The translations under genes were made by a program, and so were the position numbers. Shown here one piece after another: positions 36,391-44,799 of a DNA stretch of 64,000 nucleotides. The notes beneath the pieces are model-generated. The model did no database searches. It was not told the origin of the DNA and worked only from the letters and a program-made list of their open reading frames with translations. The stretch's first letter is position 1. Every line of letters begins with the position of its first letter. Origin of the DNA: Haloplanus vescus (GTDB taxonomy: Archaea > Halobacteriota > Halobacteria > Halobacteriales > Haloferacaceae); the NCBI RefSeq assembly GCF_900107665.1, contig NZ_FNQT01000002.1, forward strand, positions 188,286 to 252,285, written 5' to 3'.

Positions 36391-39102
36391 TTAATGTTCA
36401 CCTTGCACCTCTGCCACATCAATCTGGCCCGTGACCGCGGCGGTGATGAGGGCTTGGCGTTTCTCTTCGAGGAGGTCGATGGTCTCCTCAACACGGTCGA
36501 TGAGTTCCCAGAGGCGCTCGGTTTCGGCTTCGATGTGGTCGACGATCTCGCGCTGTTCGTCAAGCGGTGGGAGGGGAGTTTTGAACGACTTGATGTCCGG
36601 CATGTAGATGGTCTTGTGTGTGGAGCCCTGCATCAGTCGGTCGAACTCTTGGTCCATCGAGCGGAAGACGTACAGAAGGTACTCAGGGAGGATTTCATCC
36701 CCACAGACCCAGTTGGCGAAGTCCTGTGAAGTTGCCATCGGCTTGCCCATGATACCGGAGAATCCGACCGACGCGGTACGCGAGAGGAATACCGTCCCCT
36801 CCGGGAGGAGGTGCGCCCCGGAGTTCTCCATCCCGAGTTCACTAATCTGGTTCTCCGTCTCGTGGAGGTAGCGCTTGCGCCCCTCGCGGAACGGCTTGAT
36901 GTCGGAGGTCGTGACCCACGGAATGTCGGTTTCTTTCCAGTACTCGTCTTCATCACGACTGGGAGTATGTCCCGAGTGGAGTTCCGCGACGAAGCGGGTC
37001 CGGACAACATCCCAGTGTTCGGGGACCTCTCCAATCCAACCGACACCGGAATCTACTGTCTTCTCTTGTTCTCCAACTCCACTGGTAACAGACTCTCTAA
37101 TGAGCGACTTCTCGTTATTAATATCATTAAGGAGAGATACCATCTGTTCTCCTGTTTCGGATAGCTGTCCCTCGATATCGCTGAGCCCGCGTGAATTCTT
37201 ATATTCATAAAAGAATCTGTCAAAATTAATCTCGTACCCCACAACTCCAAGTTCCCCGTCCTTATCGTCGTGATACTTCTTGCTCTCGTTGATCCACGCG
37301 TTTTTCAGATACGGTGCTACCTCCTCCTCAAAGTACTCCCGTGGGTCCGTGCCAAGGGGTACGCGCTCTCGTTCCCGCAAATCGCCGTCGTGCTCGGGAT
37401 TTCCGTTCCCATCCGTCACGATCTCGGCGTCGTCGTTCTGCTCGCCCAAAGCACGCTCTATCGCGTTGTGAACACTATTTCGCACGTCGACGCCGTGCAT
37501 GTTGAACGCCAACTCTACTTCGTCCATGAACGCATCCCGATCCATCCACTGCGTCTCGGAGTCCAACGTGTACAGCGCCTCCTTCACCGCCTCCTGCACC
37601 TCTTCGTCCCGATTCGTGAACGCCCGTTCGTCGTCCAGACTCTCGATGCGCTCTTCCGTCGCGCGGAAACTCATCCGTAGCGGGCGGTCGATGACGATGC
37701 GGCGGTAGCCGAACTCCTCAGTGGGAACGACCTTGGAGCGGCCGTTCGCCTCCAAGTCGCCGAAGATGCGGGTAATCTCGTCGATGTGTTCTTGGGTGAG
37801 TTCGTGGCGCTTCTCGCCGAGGCTCTCGTCCATCTCGGCGTATAGGTCCTGTGCGTCGATGAGCTGGACGGTGTCCGTTCGCTCCTCGGGCTTGTCGTTC
37901 GAGAGCACCCAGATGTACGTGCGAATGCCCGTGTTGTAGAAGAGGTTCTCCGGCAGGCCGACGATGGCCTCCAGCCAGTCGTTTTCGAGAATCCAGCGCC
38001 GAATGGCCGACTCACCGCTATTGGGCCCACCGTTGAACAGCGGCGAGCCGTTGAACACGATGGCGATGCGAGAGCCGCCCGCTTCGGGGGGCTTCATCTT
38101 GCTAATCATGTGCTGGAGGAAGAGGAAGGCCCCGTCGTTGGTCCGAGGCGTGCCGGCACCGAAGCGCCCGGCGTACCCCTGCTCCTCGTGTTCGCGCTCG
38201 ATATCCTCCTTGACCTTCTTCCAGGAGACGCCAAACGGCGGATTGGAGAGCATGTAGTCGAATCGCTGACCTTTGAATCCGTCCTTCGTGAAGGAGTTGC
38301 CGTAGACGATGTTGTCCGGGTTCTGGCCTTTGATGAGCATGTCCGAGTTACAGACTGCGTAGGACTCGGGGTTGAGCTCTTGACCGAAGACGTGGAGGTT
38401 CGCGTCGGTGTTGAGCTGTCGCACGTACTCCTGAGCGACGCTCAGCATCCCGCCGGTTCCGCAGGCCGGGTCGTACACCGTGCGGATGGCGTCCTGTTCG
38501 GTCAGCGCCCCGTCGTCCTCTTGGAACACGAGGTTGACCATCAGCTCGATGACCTCCCGCGGTGTGAAGTGCTCGCCAGCGGTCTCGTTGCTGAGTTCGT
38601 TGAACTTCCGAATCAGCTCCTCGTAGATGTACCCCATCTCCTCGTTCGGCACTTCGTCAGGGTGGAGATCAATCTCGGCGAACTGCCGGACGATCTGATA
38701 CAGAATCTCGGCGTCGTCGAGGCGCTGTATCTGATGGTCGAAGTCGAACTTATCGAAGATCTCCGTCGTCTCGTCGTCGTACTGATTGATGTAGTACTGG
38801 AGATTCTCTGCGATGTCATCGGGGTCGTTGCACAACGATTCGAAGGTGAACTCGCTGGTGTTGTACACCTCGGCGTCGGCAGCCTTCTTCAGCGCCGGTG
38901 CGACGTTCTCGATGCCCTGTTTCTGAAGTTGCTCGTAGCGTTCGAGGACTTCGTCCTTGTTGCGCTCCGTGACGCAGTCGAGCCGACGCAGAACGGTCAG
39001 TGGGAGAATGACTTTCTGATACTCCGACTGCTTGTAATCCCCTCGGAGAAGGTCTGCAATAGACCAGATGAAATCAGCCTTCTCGTTGAAATTGTCGACC
39101 AT
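36391..39102 (-). CDS. hsdMS: Type I DNA methyltransferase fused to a single-TRD specificity domain (HsdM-HsdS)
   Basis: A 903-aa polypeptide combining two subunits that are usually separate. Residues 1-660 are an N6-adenine methylase: helical N-terminal HsdM domain, SAM motif DPACGTGGM (211-219), catalytic NPPF (287-290) and a 140-residue C-terminal extension. Residues about 684-903 are one HsdS half: SGVGWIGEVPEHWDVVRTRF opening a target recognition domain, then LPPLDEQREIVDHIEAETER and a long conserved helix ending in ALITAAVTGQIDVAEV. Normal HsdS has two recognition domains in about 400 aa. The junction (37040-37240) is locally AT-rich. The ATG is at 39102. Confidence 0.93.
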   Translation of the reverse strand: MVDNFNEKADFIWSIADLLRGDYKQSEYQKVILPLTVLRRLDCVTERNKDEVLERYEQLQKQGIENVAPALKKAADAEVYNTSEFTFESLCNDPDDIAENLQYYINQYDDETTEIFDKFDFDHQIQRLDDAEILYQIVRQFAEIDLHPDEVPNEEMGYIYEELIRKFNELSNETAGEHFTPREVIELMVNLVFQEDDGALTEQDAIRTVYDPACGTGGMLSVAQEYVRQLNTDANLHVFGQELNPESYAVCNSDMLIKGQNPDNIVYGNSFTKDGFKGQRFDYMLSNPPFGVSWKKVKEDIEREHEEQGYAGRFGAGTPRTNDGAFLFLQHMISKMKPPEAGGSRIAIVFNGSPLFNGGPNSGESAIRRWILENDWLEAIVGLPENLFYNTGIRTYIWVLSNDKPEERTDTVQLIDAQDLYAEMDESLGEKRHELTQEHIDEITRIFGDLEANGRSKVVPTEEFGYRRIVIDRPLRMSFRATEERIESLDDERAFTNRDEEVQEAVKEALYTLDSETQWMDRDAFMDEVELAFNMHGVDVRNSVHNAIERALGEQNDDAEIVTDGNGNPEHDGDLRERERVPLGTDPREYFEEEVAPYLKNAWINESKKYHDDKDGELGVVGYEINFDRFFYEYKNSRGLSDIEGQLSETGEQMVSLLNDINNEKSLIRESVTSGVGEQEKTVDSGVGWIGEVPEHWDVVRTRFVAELHSGHTPSRDEDEYWKETDIPWVTTSDIKPFREGRKRYLHETENQISELGMENSGAHLLPEGTVFLSRTASVGFSGIMGKPMATSQDFANWVCGDEILPEYLLYVFRSMDQEFDRLMQGSTHKTIYMPDIKSFKTPLPPLDEQREIVDHIEAETERLWELIDRVEETIDLLEEKRQALITAAVTGQIDVAEVQGEH

Positions 39103-39125
39103 CTACAGCGGGAGTCGTGACTGGG

Positions 39126-39134
39126 ATTAAAAAA
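39126..39134 (-). promoter_or_regulatory. TATA box of the hsdMS-hsdR operon
   Basis: On the minus strand the A/T block reads ttttttaat, centred 28 bp before the hsdMS ATG. This fits a leaderless archaeal promoter. Confidence 0.5.
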
Positions 39135-39135
39135 T

Positions 39136-39440
39136 GATGTGGAGGTTGCTGCAGGAGGAGATAATATCCTAGTCTGGCCCCCAATGTGATGTTGACCGGC
39201 CGGCCTGTGCTTTTTCAGCCGAACAGTGACCATTGAGGGGCCGTCCCCATCTATGAGTTCTCCAAGATGGTCGTCCAACTCGGATACGAGAGTCTCTAAA
39301 CCAATTTATTGTCCGAGTGAACTACTACCCATTGTACTCACAATTTCCATTCTGTGCCCCGAGTCGTTGCTAACGCATCGCCTTTGTTGGCGAATATGAC
39401 TTCTTGTTCCCTTCTGATAACCTGCAGAAGTCAGTACAAG
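39136..39440. other. Gene-free AT-richer spacer in the island
   Basis: The 384-bp gap between the divergent hsdMS and TBP genes has lower GC than the chromosome around it. I see no protein-coding frame, tRNA or inverted terminal repeat in it beyond the promoter elements at its two ends. Confidence 0.5.
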
Positions 39441-39466
39441 GTTTAACTCAGGGTATTAACACCCTG
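39441..39466 (+). promoter_or_regulatory. Promoter and palindromic operator candidate of the extra TBP gene
   Basis: A TATA-like gtttaac at 39441-39447 is followed by an 18-bp near-perfect palindrome, cagggtattaacaccctg (39449-39466; 16 of 18 positions symmetric). It ends 20 bp before the ATG at 39487, overlapping the expected transcription start. This suits repressor binding, possibly autoregulation. Confidence 0.5.
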
Positions 39467-39486
39467 TGTGACGGAGAGACGATAAG

Positions 39487-40029
39487 ATGGTAGAGGTCGT
39501 GAATATCGTTGCTTCTGGATCACTTGGTGTAGAACTTGATCTTGAAGCAATTGCTAGCGACTTAGACAGTATTGTGGACTATGATCCTGAAAAATACCCT
39601 GGCGCGTATTTTCGATTTGGAGACTCTGATCCACTAATCACACTCTATCGTACTGGCAAATACATTATTACTGGCGCGAGCTCAGGGGAAGAGGTTCACA
39701 CCATCCGCGAGGAGTTTCTGAGTATCCTTAGCGATCATGAGATTTTGTCTTCATCTGAGGATAAGTGGTTCCAGTCACAGAATTATGTGTGTCTGGCCGA
39801 GGTTGGTGAGAATCTCAACTTATCTGCTCTCGCAATCGGGCTTGGTTTAGAGGTTACAGAGTACGAGCCAGAGCAATTCCCAGGGTTAGTATATCGGCCG
39901 ACTGCACACGACTGTGTATTGCTTGTATTCGGTTCCGGGAAGGTCATTATGACAGGCGCTACGTCTATAGAAACTGCAAAAGACGCATTTGTTGACTTAC
40001 AGAAACGTATTGGAGAATTGCAAATTTAG
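39487..40029 (+). CDS. tbp: Divergent TATA-box binding protein (TBP)
   Basis: A 180-aa protein with the two direct TBP repeats (residues about 4-88 and 98-180) that form the DNA-bending saddle. Repeat 2 is canonical: YEPEQFPGLVYR and LLVFGSGKVIMTGA, with the intercalating Phe131 and Phe148. In repeat 1 the equivalent positions are Tyr37 (EKYPGA) and Tyr54 (TLYRTG). The coding sequence is strikingly AT-rich with A/T third positions, unlike neighbouring core genes, which suggests recent acquisition. Haloarchaea often carry several TBPs; this looks like an accessory one that may serve the island. The ATG at 39487 fits. Confidence 0.93.
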   Translation: MVEVVNIVASGSLGVELDLEAIASDLDSIVDYDPEKYPGAYFRFGDSDPLITLYRTGKYIITGASSGEEVHTIREEFLSILSDHEILSSSEDKWFQSQNYVCLAEVGENLNLSALAIGLGLEVTEYEPEQFPGLVYRPTAHDCVLLVFGSGKVIMTGATSIETAKDAFVDLQKRIGELQI

Positions 40030-40255
40030 AAGAATGGATTCCATCTTAGATCTGATGAAGTACTTTTAAGGGAAAATTTTGAACGAGTTCAGCTCTAACC
40101 CATTCACAAGGTGAAGGCATCCTGAATCCTGGTGTCAAGAGATAGTCCAGCCGATCGTGGGCGTTTCTTTCCCACTGGGCATAGGATTCCTATTGAGAAT
40201 ATCTCTGTAAAACTGGGTCTGCAGTTGACAATCCCAAGCCGCCGACACATTCATT

Positions 40256-41296
40256 TTGTCACTTTTAGATATCGATACAGTGTACCTCTACACCCCTGCT
40301 GACGTCGACCGCAAACGTGCCCACCACCAAGCCGTGAAACAGGACGCTGACGACGTCCCCACCAAACGCCGCGGCAACCTCGGCGAACTCGCCTTCGAAC
40401 AGTTCTGCCGCGAGTACCTGCCCGTCGAGATGTGGGAGTGGGAGAACGAAGCAGCCATCCGCAAGTGCAACCCGGAGAGCTTCTCCGCCTACGATTTCGA
40501 GGTGTTCGGCTACGAAATCGACGTGAAAACCTCGCGAGACGTCTCCGCCTTCCAGCCGTCGAAACTCCTTGACCAAGACCCCGACGACGACATCATCGTC
40601 ATGGTGTGGCACCGCGACAATGAGGACGGACTCATCCTCCTCGGTTGGGAGCGCGTCGAGACACTCAAATCGAAAGTGTCGACTCAGGGCGCCTATTCGG
40701 GCGCCGAACCGACAAAACTGGACCATCTCGCCACTCGCCCGATGAACGAGCTGATGGACCTCGGCCCGAACACGGCCCACATGAACCAGAAGCCACAGAA
40801 TCCGTTTGCGCCGGGTGATCGAGTCATCAAGTCCGGCGACGAAGATGCGTCTGTGGCAGTCGTCATCGAAGTGCTCCCGCCGGAGAAGGACGTGGGTGTG
40901 TACGGGCAGTCGATGGACGGCGAGGCCGTCTGTGTCGCGTTCCCGAGTAGTCTGGACCAGGGGCCGAGCAACTGGCGCGACATCGACCCAGCCCTCCTCT
41001 CGTCGTACTGTGACGATCAGGATATCAAACTGTACACGTACAAGCACACGAACCTAGAGTTCGCCACGAATCCGTTCACGCCGGGTGACCGCGTCGTCAA
41101 CGCGACTCACGACGACCCCGACAAAGCCATCGTCGTCGCCCGTGCTGATGACTCCGCTGCTGAGCCGGTATCGGTGGTCTATACCGGCCAGCTTGACGAC
41201 CCAGAGATGGCTCCGGGCGCACTCGACTCACACTGCGAGGACATGGGGATTAAGCAGTATTCGTACGCCCCGGATGACTTGGAGTGGGCCGACTAG
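40256..41296 (+). CDS. PD-(D/E)XK nuclease-like protein with duplicated C-terminal module
   Basis: A 346-aa protein read from TTG 40256 (upstream in-frame stop at 40226); GTG 40280 is an alternative start eight codons on. Residues 35-140 look like a restriction-endonuclease fold: Glu44 in GNLGELAFEQF, Asp80 in SAYDFEVFG, and D89-V-K91 in YEIDVKTS. Then two related units of about 80 residues follow (182-270 and 272-346), each opening NPF-x-PGDRV and closing with SYC/SHC-x-D-x-x-IK-x-Y-x-Y. I do not know the repeat family. It is AT-neutral compared with the TBP gene. A nuclease accompanying the R-M operon is plausible; activity is inferred. Confidence 0.65.
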   Translation: MSLLDIDTVYLYTPADVDRKRAHHQAVKQDADDVPTKRRGNLGELAFEQFCREYLPVEMWEWENEAAIRKCNPESFSAYDFEVFGYEIDVKTSRDVSAFQPSKLLDQDPDDDIIVMVWHRDNEDGLILLGWERVETLKSKVSTQGAYSGAEPTKLDHLATRPMNELMDLGPNTAHMNQKPQNPFAPGDRVIKSGDEDASVAVVIEVLPPEKDVGVYGQSMDGEAVCVAFPSSLDQGPSNWRDIDPALLSSYCDDQDIKLYTYKHTNLEFATNPFTPGDRVVNATHDDPDKAIVVARADDSAAEPVSVVYTGQLDDPEMAPGALDSHCEDMGIKQYSYAPDDLEWAD

Positions 41297-41388
41297 ACGC
41301 ACGGCTGCGACAGACGCGCTTCTCGAACGCCGACGGACACCCACCCCGGCAACAACGATTATGTATCTCTCGTCGCTCATCCGGAGCC

Positions 41389-41682
41389 ATGTTCGACGCC
41401 GACGACCCGGGAACGATACTCAACGAGTTCCTCATCGCCCTGTTCGGGCCGGGCATCGTCCTCTTTGTCAGTCTCTGGCTCTCGTTCCGGTTCGTGTTCG
41501 ACGGACTGCTTCGCTCGCTCGGGCTCCCGGAAATCGTCCCTGCTGACGGTGCGGGCGTGCTCGCGGCCGGATACGGGCGATTCCTGCTCTTGATGGTGGG
41601 GACGGCAGTGTTGCTGTTGCCCGTCCTCGCCGTCTACCACCGGTTCGTCCGCGCGACGCTTCGGAGTCGGGGGATCGTCTGA
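41389..41682 (+). CDS. Small membrane protein (two helices)
   Basis: A 97-aa protein from ATG 41389 (MFDADDPGTILNEFLIALFG). Hydrophobic helices at about residues 16-38 and 60-82 are separated by a short GLPEIVPADGAG loop, with a basic tail (HRFVRATLRSRGIV) predicted inside. No family is recognised. It may be cotranscribed with the next membrane protein, 40 bp downstream. Confidence 0.6.
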   Translation: MFDADDPGTILNEFLIALFGPGIVLFVSLWLSFRFVFDGLLRSLGLPEIVPADGAGVLAAGYGRFLLLMVGTAVLLLPVLAVYHRFVRATLRSRGIV

Positions 41683-41721
41683 TGCCGGTCGCTTCGATTC
41701 GATACCCACCGTTTTCCACCC

Positions 41722-42087
41722 ATGCTCAGTGAATCGATGGCCGAGGGACTCGTCACCTACGGGTTTCCGCTGTTCTGGATCGGTGTCGGGGTCGTGCAGT
41801 GGCTGTGGCCGTCCGCACTCTTCGTCGCATTCTCCGACGAGGACGTGACGCCGGGGGCCCGCGGCTTCGCCGTCCTCTGGGTCGTGGTCGGGTCCGTGCT
41901 CGCGTTGCTGTTCGTCCCGTGGACGGCCGCGTTCGGTGGCTGGTTCGTCCCGGGGACGGTCTTCGTGGTCGTCGGCGGTCTCCAGCTCGTTCACCCCGTC
42001 TGGTCTCTCGGCGAGCGCTCGGGGGCCGCAGTCGGCGTGCTCCTCTTGTCCACTGGCACGGCGGCGCTGGTGGTCGGGCTGTTGTGA
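41722..42087 (+). CDS. Membrane protein of unknown function (three to four helices)
   Basis: A 121-aa hydrophobic protein with helices at about residues 10-36, 48-68, 70-90 and 97-120. Its only notable polar stretch is FSDEDVTPGARG near residue 37. No motif or family is recognised. Codon bias is normal for the chromosome. M6 (MAEGLVTYGF) is an alternative start. Confidence 0.6.
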   Translation: MLSESMAEGLVTYGFPLFWIGVGVVQWLWPSALFVAFSDEDVTPGARGFAVLWVVVGSVLALLFVPWTAAFGGWFVPGTVFVVVGGLQLVHPVWSLGERSGAAVGVLLLSTGTAALVVGLL

Positions 42088-42105
42088 CCGCTACCCGGCC
42101 GAGCG

Positions 42106-42112
42106 TATATAT
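42106..42112 (+). promoter_or_regulatory. TATA box of the ABM monooxygenase gene
   Basis: tatatat centred 29 bp upstream of the ATG at 42138, a near-ideal spacing for a leaderless haloarchaeal transcript. Confidence 0.65.
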
Positions 42113-42137
42113 GGCTGCGTACCTCTCGTAGGGTGTA

Positions 42138-42443
42138 ATGCTCGTCGTTCACGCGACAATCCCGGTCGACCCGGCCCACCGTGACCGAGCGGTCGAACTG
42201 ATGCGAACGCTCGCTGTGGAGTCCCGAGCGGAGGAGGGCGTCATCGACTATCGCGTCACCACCGACATCGAGGACGAGAACGTGTTCAGAATCGTCGAAC
42301 GCTACGAAGACGAGGCGGCCTTCGGCGCCCACGTCGAGACCGAGCACTTCGGCGAGTTCGAGGCGGCACTCCCCGAGTTACTCGACGGCGAGCCGACGAT
42401 CACCCGATTCGACGTCGAGAACGCCACCGACGTGGAACTGTAG
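42138..42443 (+). CDS. ABM-domain putative quinol monooxygenase
   Basis: A 101-aa ferredoxin-like fold protein of the antibiotic biosynthesis monooxygenase (YgiN-like) family. Its pattern is LVVHATIPVDPAHRDRAVEL, then SRAEEGVIDYRV and FRIVERYEDEAAFGAHVETE, giving a dimeric alpha-beta barrel that oxidises quinols or other small aromatics without a bound cofactor. The substrate is unknown. It has its own strong TATA box and is convergent with the histidine kinase gene. Confidence 0.85.
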   Translation: MLVVHATIPVDPAHRDRAVELMRTLAVESRAEEGVIDYRVTTDIEDENVFRIVERYEDEAAFGAHVETEHFGEFEAALPELLDGEPTITRFDVENATDVEL

Positions 42444-42459
42444 TACCGCGCGCCGACGC

Positions 42460-43617
42460 TCATTTTCGCAGTCTGATCTCGACACAGGCACCAGCGACTG
42501 CCTCGTCGACCCGAATCGTGCCGTCGAGGCTCTGGACGATCCAGTGAACGAGCCACAGGCCGAGACCGCTGCCGTGTTCGAGTGGCGTCTCCTCGCCCGT
42601 CAGTAACACCTGTCGCTCCTGTTGGGGAATCCCGGGGCCGTCGTCTTCGACCCGTATCGTCACCGCCTCCTCTGTCTCCGTCACCCCCAACTCGACGGTT
42701 CGCGGGGATGGCTGGTGGATGACGGCGTTCTCGACGAGCTCTCGCAACGCCGTCTCCAGCCGCGCGTCGCTCCGGGCGTATGCGGCCTCGGGCGTTCGCA
42801 CGTGAACCGATACGGCGGGATACTCGTTGTCGAGTTCGCGCGCGACTCGAACGACGTACGGCACCACGTCCTCCTCCTGCGGTTCGGCTGGTGCGTTCAG
42901 GGTGGCTTCGAGGGTCTGTGCCGTCTCGGCGAGGTCCAAGAGCTCGGTACTGCTCCGGACGATGCGGTCGGCGAAGTCGGCCTCACGGCCGTCGAGTCGC
43001 TTTTGCAGCTCCATCGCGAAGCCCACGATAACGCTCATCTCGTTTCGGAGATTGTGCCTGAGCACCCGGTTCAGCACGCCGATGAGTTGGTTTCGCTTTC
43101 GGAGTTGCGCCCGGCTCTCCTCCAGTTCGTGCTCGCGGGTGTGGCGTTCGATGGCCTGCCCGATGAGTTCGGCGAACAGCTCCACGAAGTACGTCTCCGC
43201 CTCCGTGAACGCCGATCCTCGCTGCTCCGTATCGGCGAAACACACCGTCCCGTAGGGCTCGTCGCCGACCGTGATTTTGGCGCCGATATACGTCCCGAGG
43301 TCGAACGCCTCCACGGCCTTCTCGGAGATTTCGTCGGACACGTGGGAGTCCTGGATGGCGAGCGCGCTGTCTATCTGAAACGTCCGCCGGCAGTACGCCT
43401 CGTCGAGCGGGCACGTCTCGCCGGGTTGGATGAGCGGGTGCTCGCCGGTAGCGTAGACGATTTCTTGGGTATCGTTGTGTATCTGCGTGACGAAGCCGAT
43501 CGGAAGTTGGAGATAGTCTGCACCGAGGCCGAGCGCCGACCGGATTTTCGCGTCCGGGTCGGCTTCCGGGTTTGCGAAGACGTCGTAGAGCCGTTCGCGG
43601 TAGCTAGCCGAGTCCAT
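42460..43617 (-). CDS. GAF-domain sensor histidine kinase
   Basis: A 385-aa cytoplasmic kinase. A GAF domain covers residues about 8-160 (FVTQIHNDTQEIVYATGEHP, with CPLDEAYCRRTF typical of haloarchaeal GAFs). The phosphoacceptor His188 is in NRVLRHNLRNEMSV. The ATPase domain has the N box RELVENAVIHQ, G1 EDDGPGIP and G2 HGSGLGLWLVHW. No membrane segments are present. No response regulator lies next to it, as is common in halophiles. The start at ATG 43617 is preferred over upstream frames. Confidence 0.9.
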   Translation of the reverse strand: MDSASYRERLYDVFANPEADPDAKIRSALGLGADYLQLPIGFVTQIHNDTQEIVYATGEHPLIQPGETCPLDEAYCRRTFQIDSALAIQDSHVSDEISEKAVEAFDLGTYIGAKITVGDEPYGTVCFADTEQRGSAFTEAETYFVELFAELIGQAIERHTREHELEESRAQLRKRNQLIGVLNRVLRHNLRNEMSVIVGFAMELQKRLDGREADFADRIVRSSTELLDLAETAQTLEATLNAPAEPQEEDVVPYVVRVARELDNEYPAVSVHVRTPEAAYARSDARLETALRELVENAVIHQPSPRTVELGVTETEEAVTIRVEDDGPGIPQQERQVLLTGEETPLEHGSGLGLWLVHWIVQSLDGTIRVDEAVAGACVEIRLRK

Positions 43618-43717
43618 CGATGACACTGACGTATCCTCGATTGCTGTCGGGACGGTGAAAAGTGTGTGGTGGGCCCACGGCACACACTACTCGGCGAGAG
43701 GCTATCTGGCGTCGCGT

Positions 43718-43993
43718 TTATCCGCCAGCGCGCATCGCCTTCCGCGCGAAGCGTTCGATGAGTGAATCGAGTGCCGCGGGGTCGCCCTCGAAGACGACGT
43801 CCACCTGTGTCAGCGTCGTCGACGGGCCAATACTGACGGTCTGTGTCGACAGGTCGGCGGCCCAGTCGTCGGCTTCGACACGGCCGTCGTCAACCTGTGT
43901 GGCGCCCAGATTCTCGAGATACTTGATTGCCAGCCGCTTCGATATCCCTCGGAACGAGCGCTCTCGCTGTACCTCGTGCTCGTTCGCGCTCAT
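43718..43993 (-). CDS. Small conserved protein (possibly DUF1952/MoaD-associated)
   Basis: A 91-aa protein from ATG 43993 (MSANEHEVQRERSFRGISKR). The pattern ISKRLAIKYLENLGATQVDD followed by WAADLSTQTVSIGPSTTLTQ and a final helix suggests an alpha-beta fold like the small domain found with haloarchaeal MoaD-type sulfur carriers, but this is from memory and weak. No catalytic residues are evident. Upstream 43994-44157 has no gene. Confidence 0.6.
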   Translation of the reverse strand: MSANEHEVQRERSFRGISKRLAIKYLENLGATQVDDGRVEADDWAADLSTQTVSIGPSTTLTQVDVVFEGDPAALDSLIERFARKAMRAGG

Positions 43994-44157
43994 CTGTCCC
44001 TGCCTCGGAACGACCGCTGTGAATGATGTACCATACCCTTCGTACCCGCTCTGAAAGCAAAAGAGAGAGGGCGACGTGCGTCCGCCTCGCACGACCGATC
44101 TGAAGTGGTGCAATCGGGGCCGTGCCGCGAGCGGTGGACGACAGCCCGCGCGAGGGT

Positions 44158-44799
44158 TCACCCGCGCGACGGTCGCTCCCAGAGGTCGACACCGACGACG
44201 AGCGCGGCGACCGAGAGTGGAAGGAGGACGACCAGTCCGCCGAGTGGTTCGAACGAGACGCCGGCGGCCATATCGACGGCGACGAACACCCCCGAGACGA
44301 GGGGGCCGCCGACGAGTGCGGCGCCGAGACGGCGGTGGTCGTCGCGCAGGTAGCCGACGCCCCACGCCATCAGCGACGGAAACAGGAGCACGACGCCGAG
44401 CAGCCCGAGTGCCACGCCAATCAGGACGTTCATCGCCGAGGTGATGTCGTCCGTGGCGACCCCTTGCGTCGACATGACGAGCATCGTGCCCAGCGCGACG
44501 ATGGCGGCGCCGACGACGCCGATAGCGGCGAACCAGCGCTGCCAGCGGGCCAGCGACTCTCGGTCGCGCCAGAGTAGCGAGAGGAGACCGACCAACAGGA
44601 GTAGCGTCGCCGCCACGGCGACGACGGGAATCACGGTGCGCTCGACCCACAGCGAACTGAAAAGCGGCGGGTCGAACACGTAGGAGTCGGTCGGTTGCGG
44701 GCCAAACCAGCGCGAGGGGACGCCGACGAGTGCGACGAAGAGGCCGCCGAGGACGGTCATGCCGCCACCGACGCGGAGGGAGGGCGTCCACACGGTCAC
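44158..44799 (-). CDS. Integral membrane protein (about six helices)
   Basis: A 213-aa membrane protein with hydrophobic segments at about residues 12-30, 55-77, 88-108, 122-145, 158-178 and 184-205. A short WRDRESLARWQRW loop separates helices 2 and 3. The GTG start at 44799 overlaps the stop of the upstream PQQ-propeller gene by 4 bp, supporting translational coupling; an ATG 13 codons later is the alternative. Probably a membrane partner of that lipoprotein; family not recognised. Confidence 0.65.
   Translation of the reverse strand: MTVWTPSLRVGGGMTVLGGLFVALVGVPSRWFGPQPTDSYVFDPPLFSSLWVERTVIPVVAVAATLLLLVGLLSLLWRDRESLARWQRWFAAIGVVGAAIVALGTMLVMSTQGVATDDITSAMNVLIGVALGLLGVVLLFPSLMAWGVGYLRDDHRRLGAALVGGPLVSGVFVAVDMAAGVSFEPLGGLVVLLPLSVAALVVGVDLWERPSRG

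Noticed and set aside
33416..41296. A larger defence system such as BREX or DISARM
   Set aside because: Only hsdR and hsdMS are recognisable; no brxL, pglZ, drmA or similar genes are present, so a compact Type I system is the supported reading.
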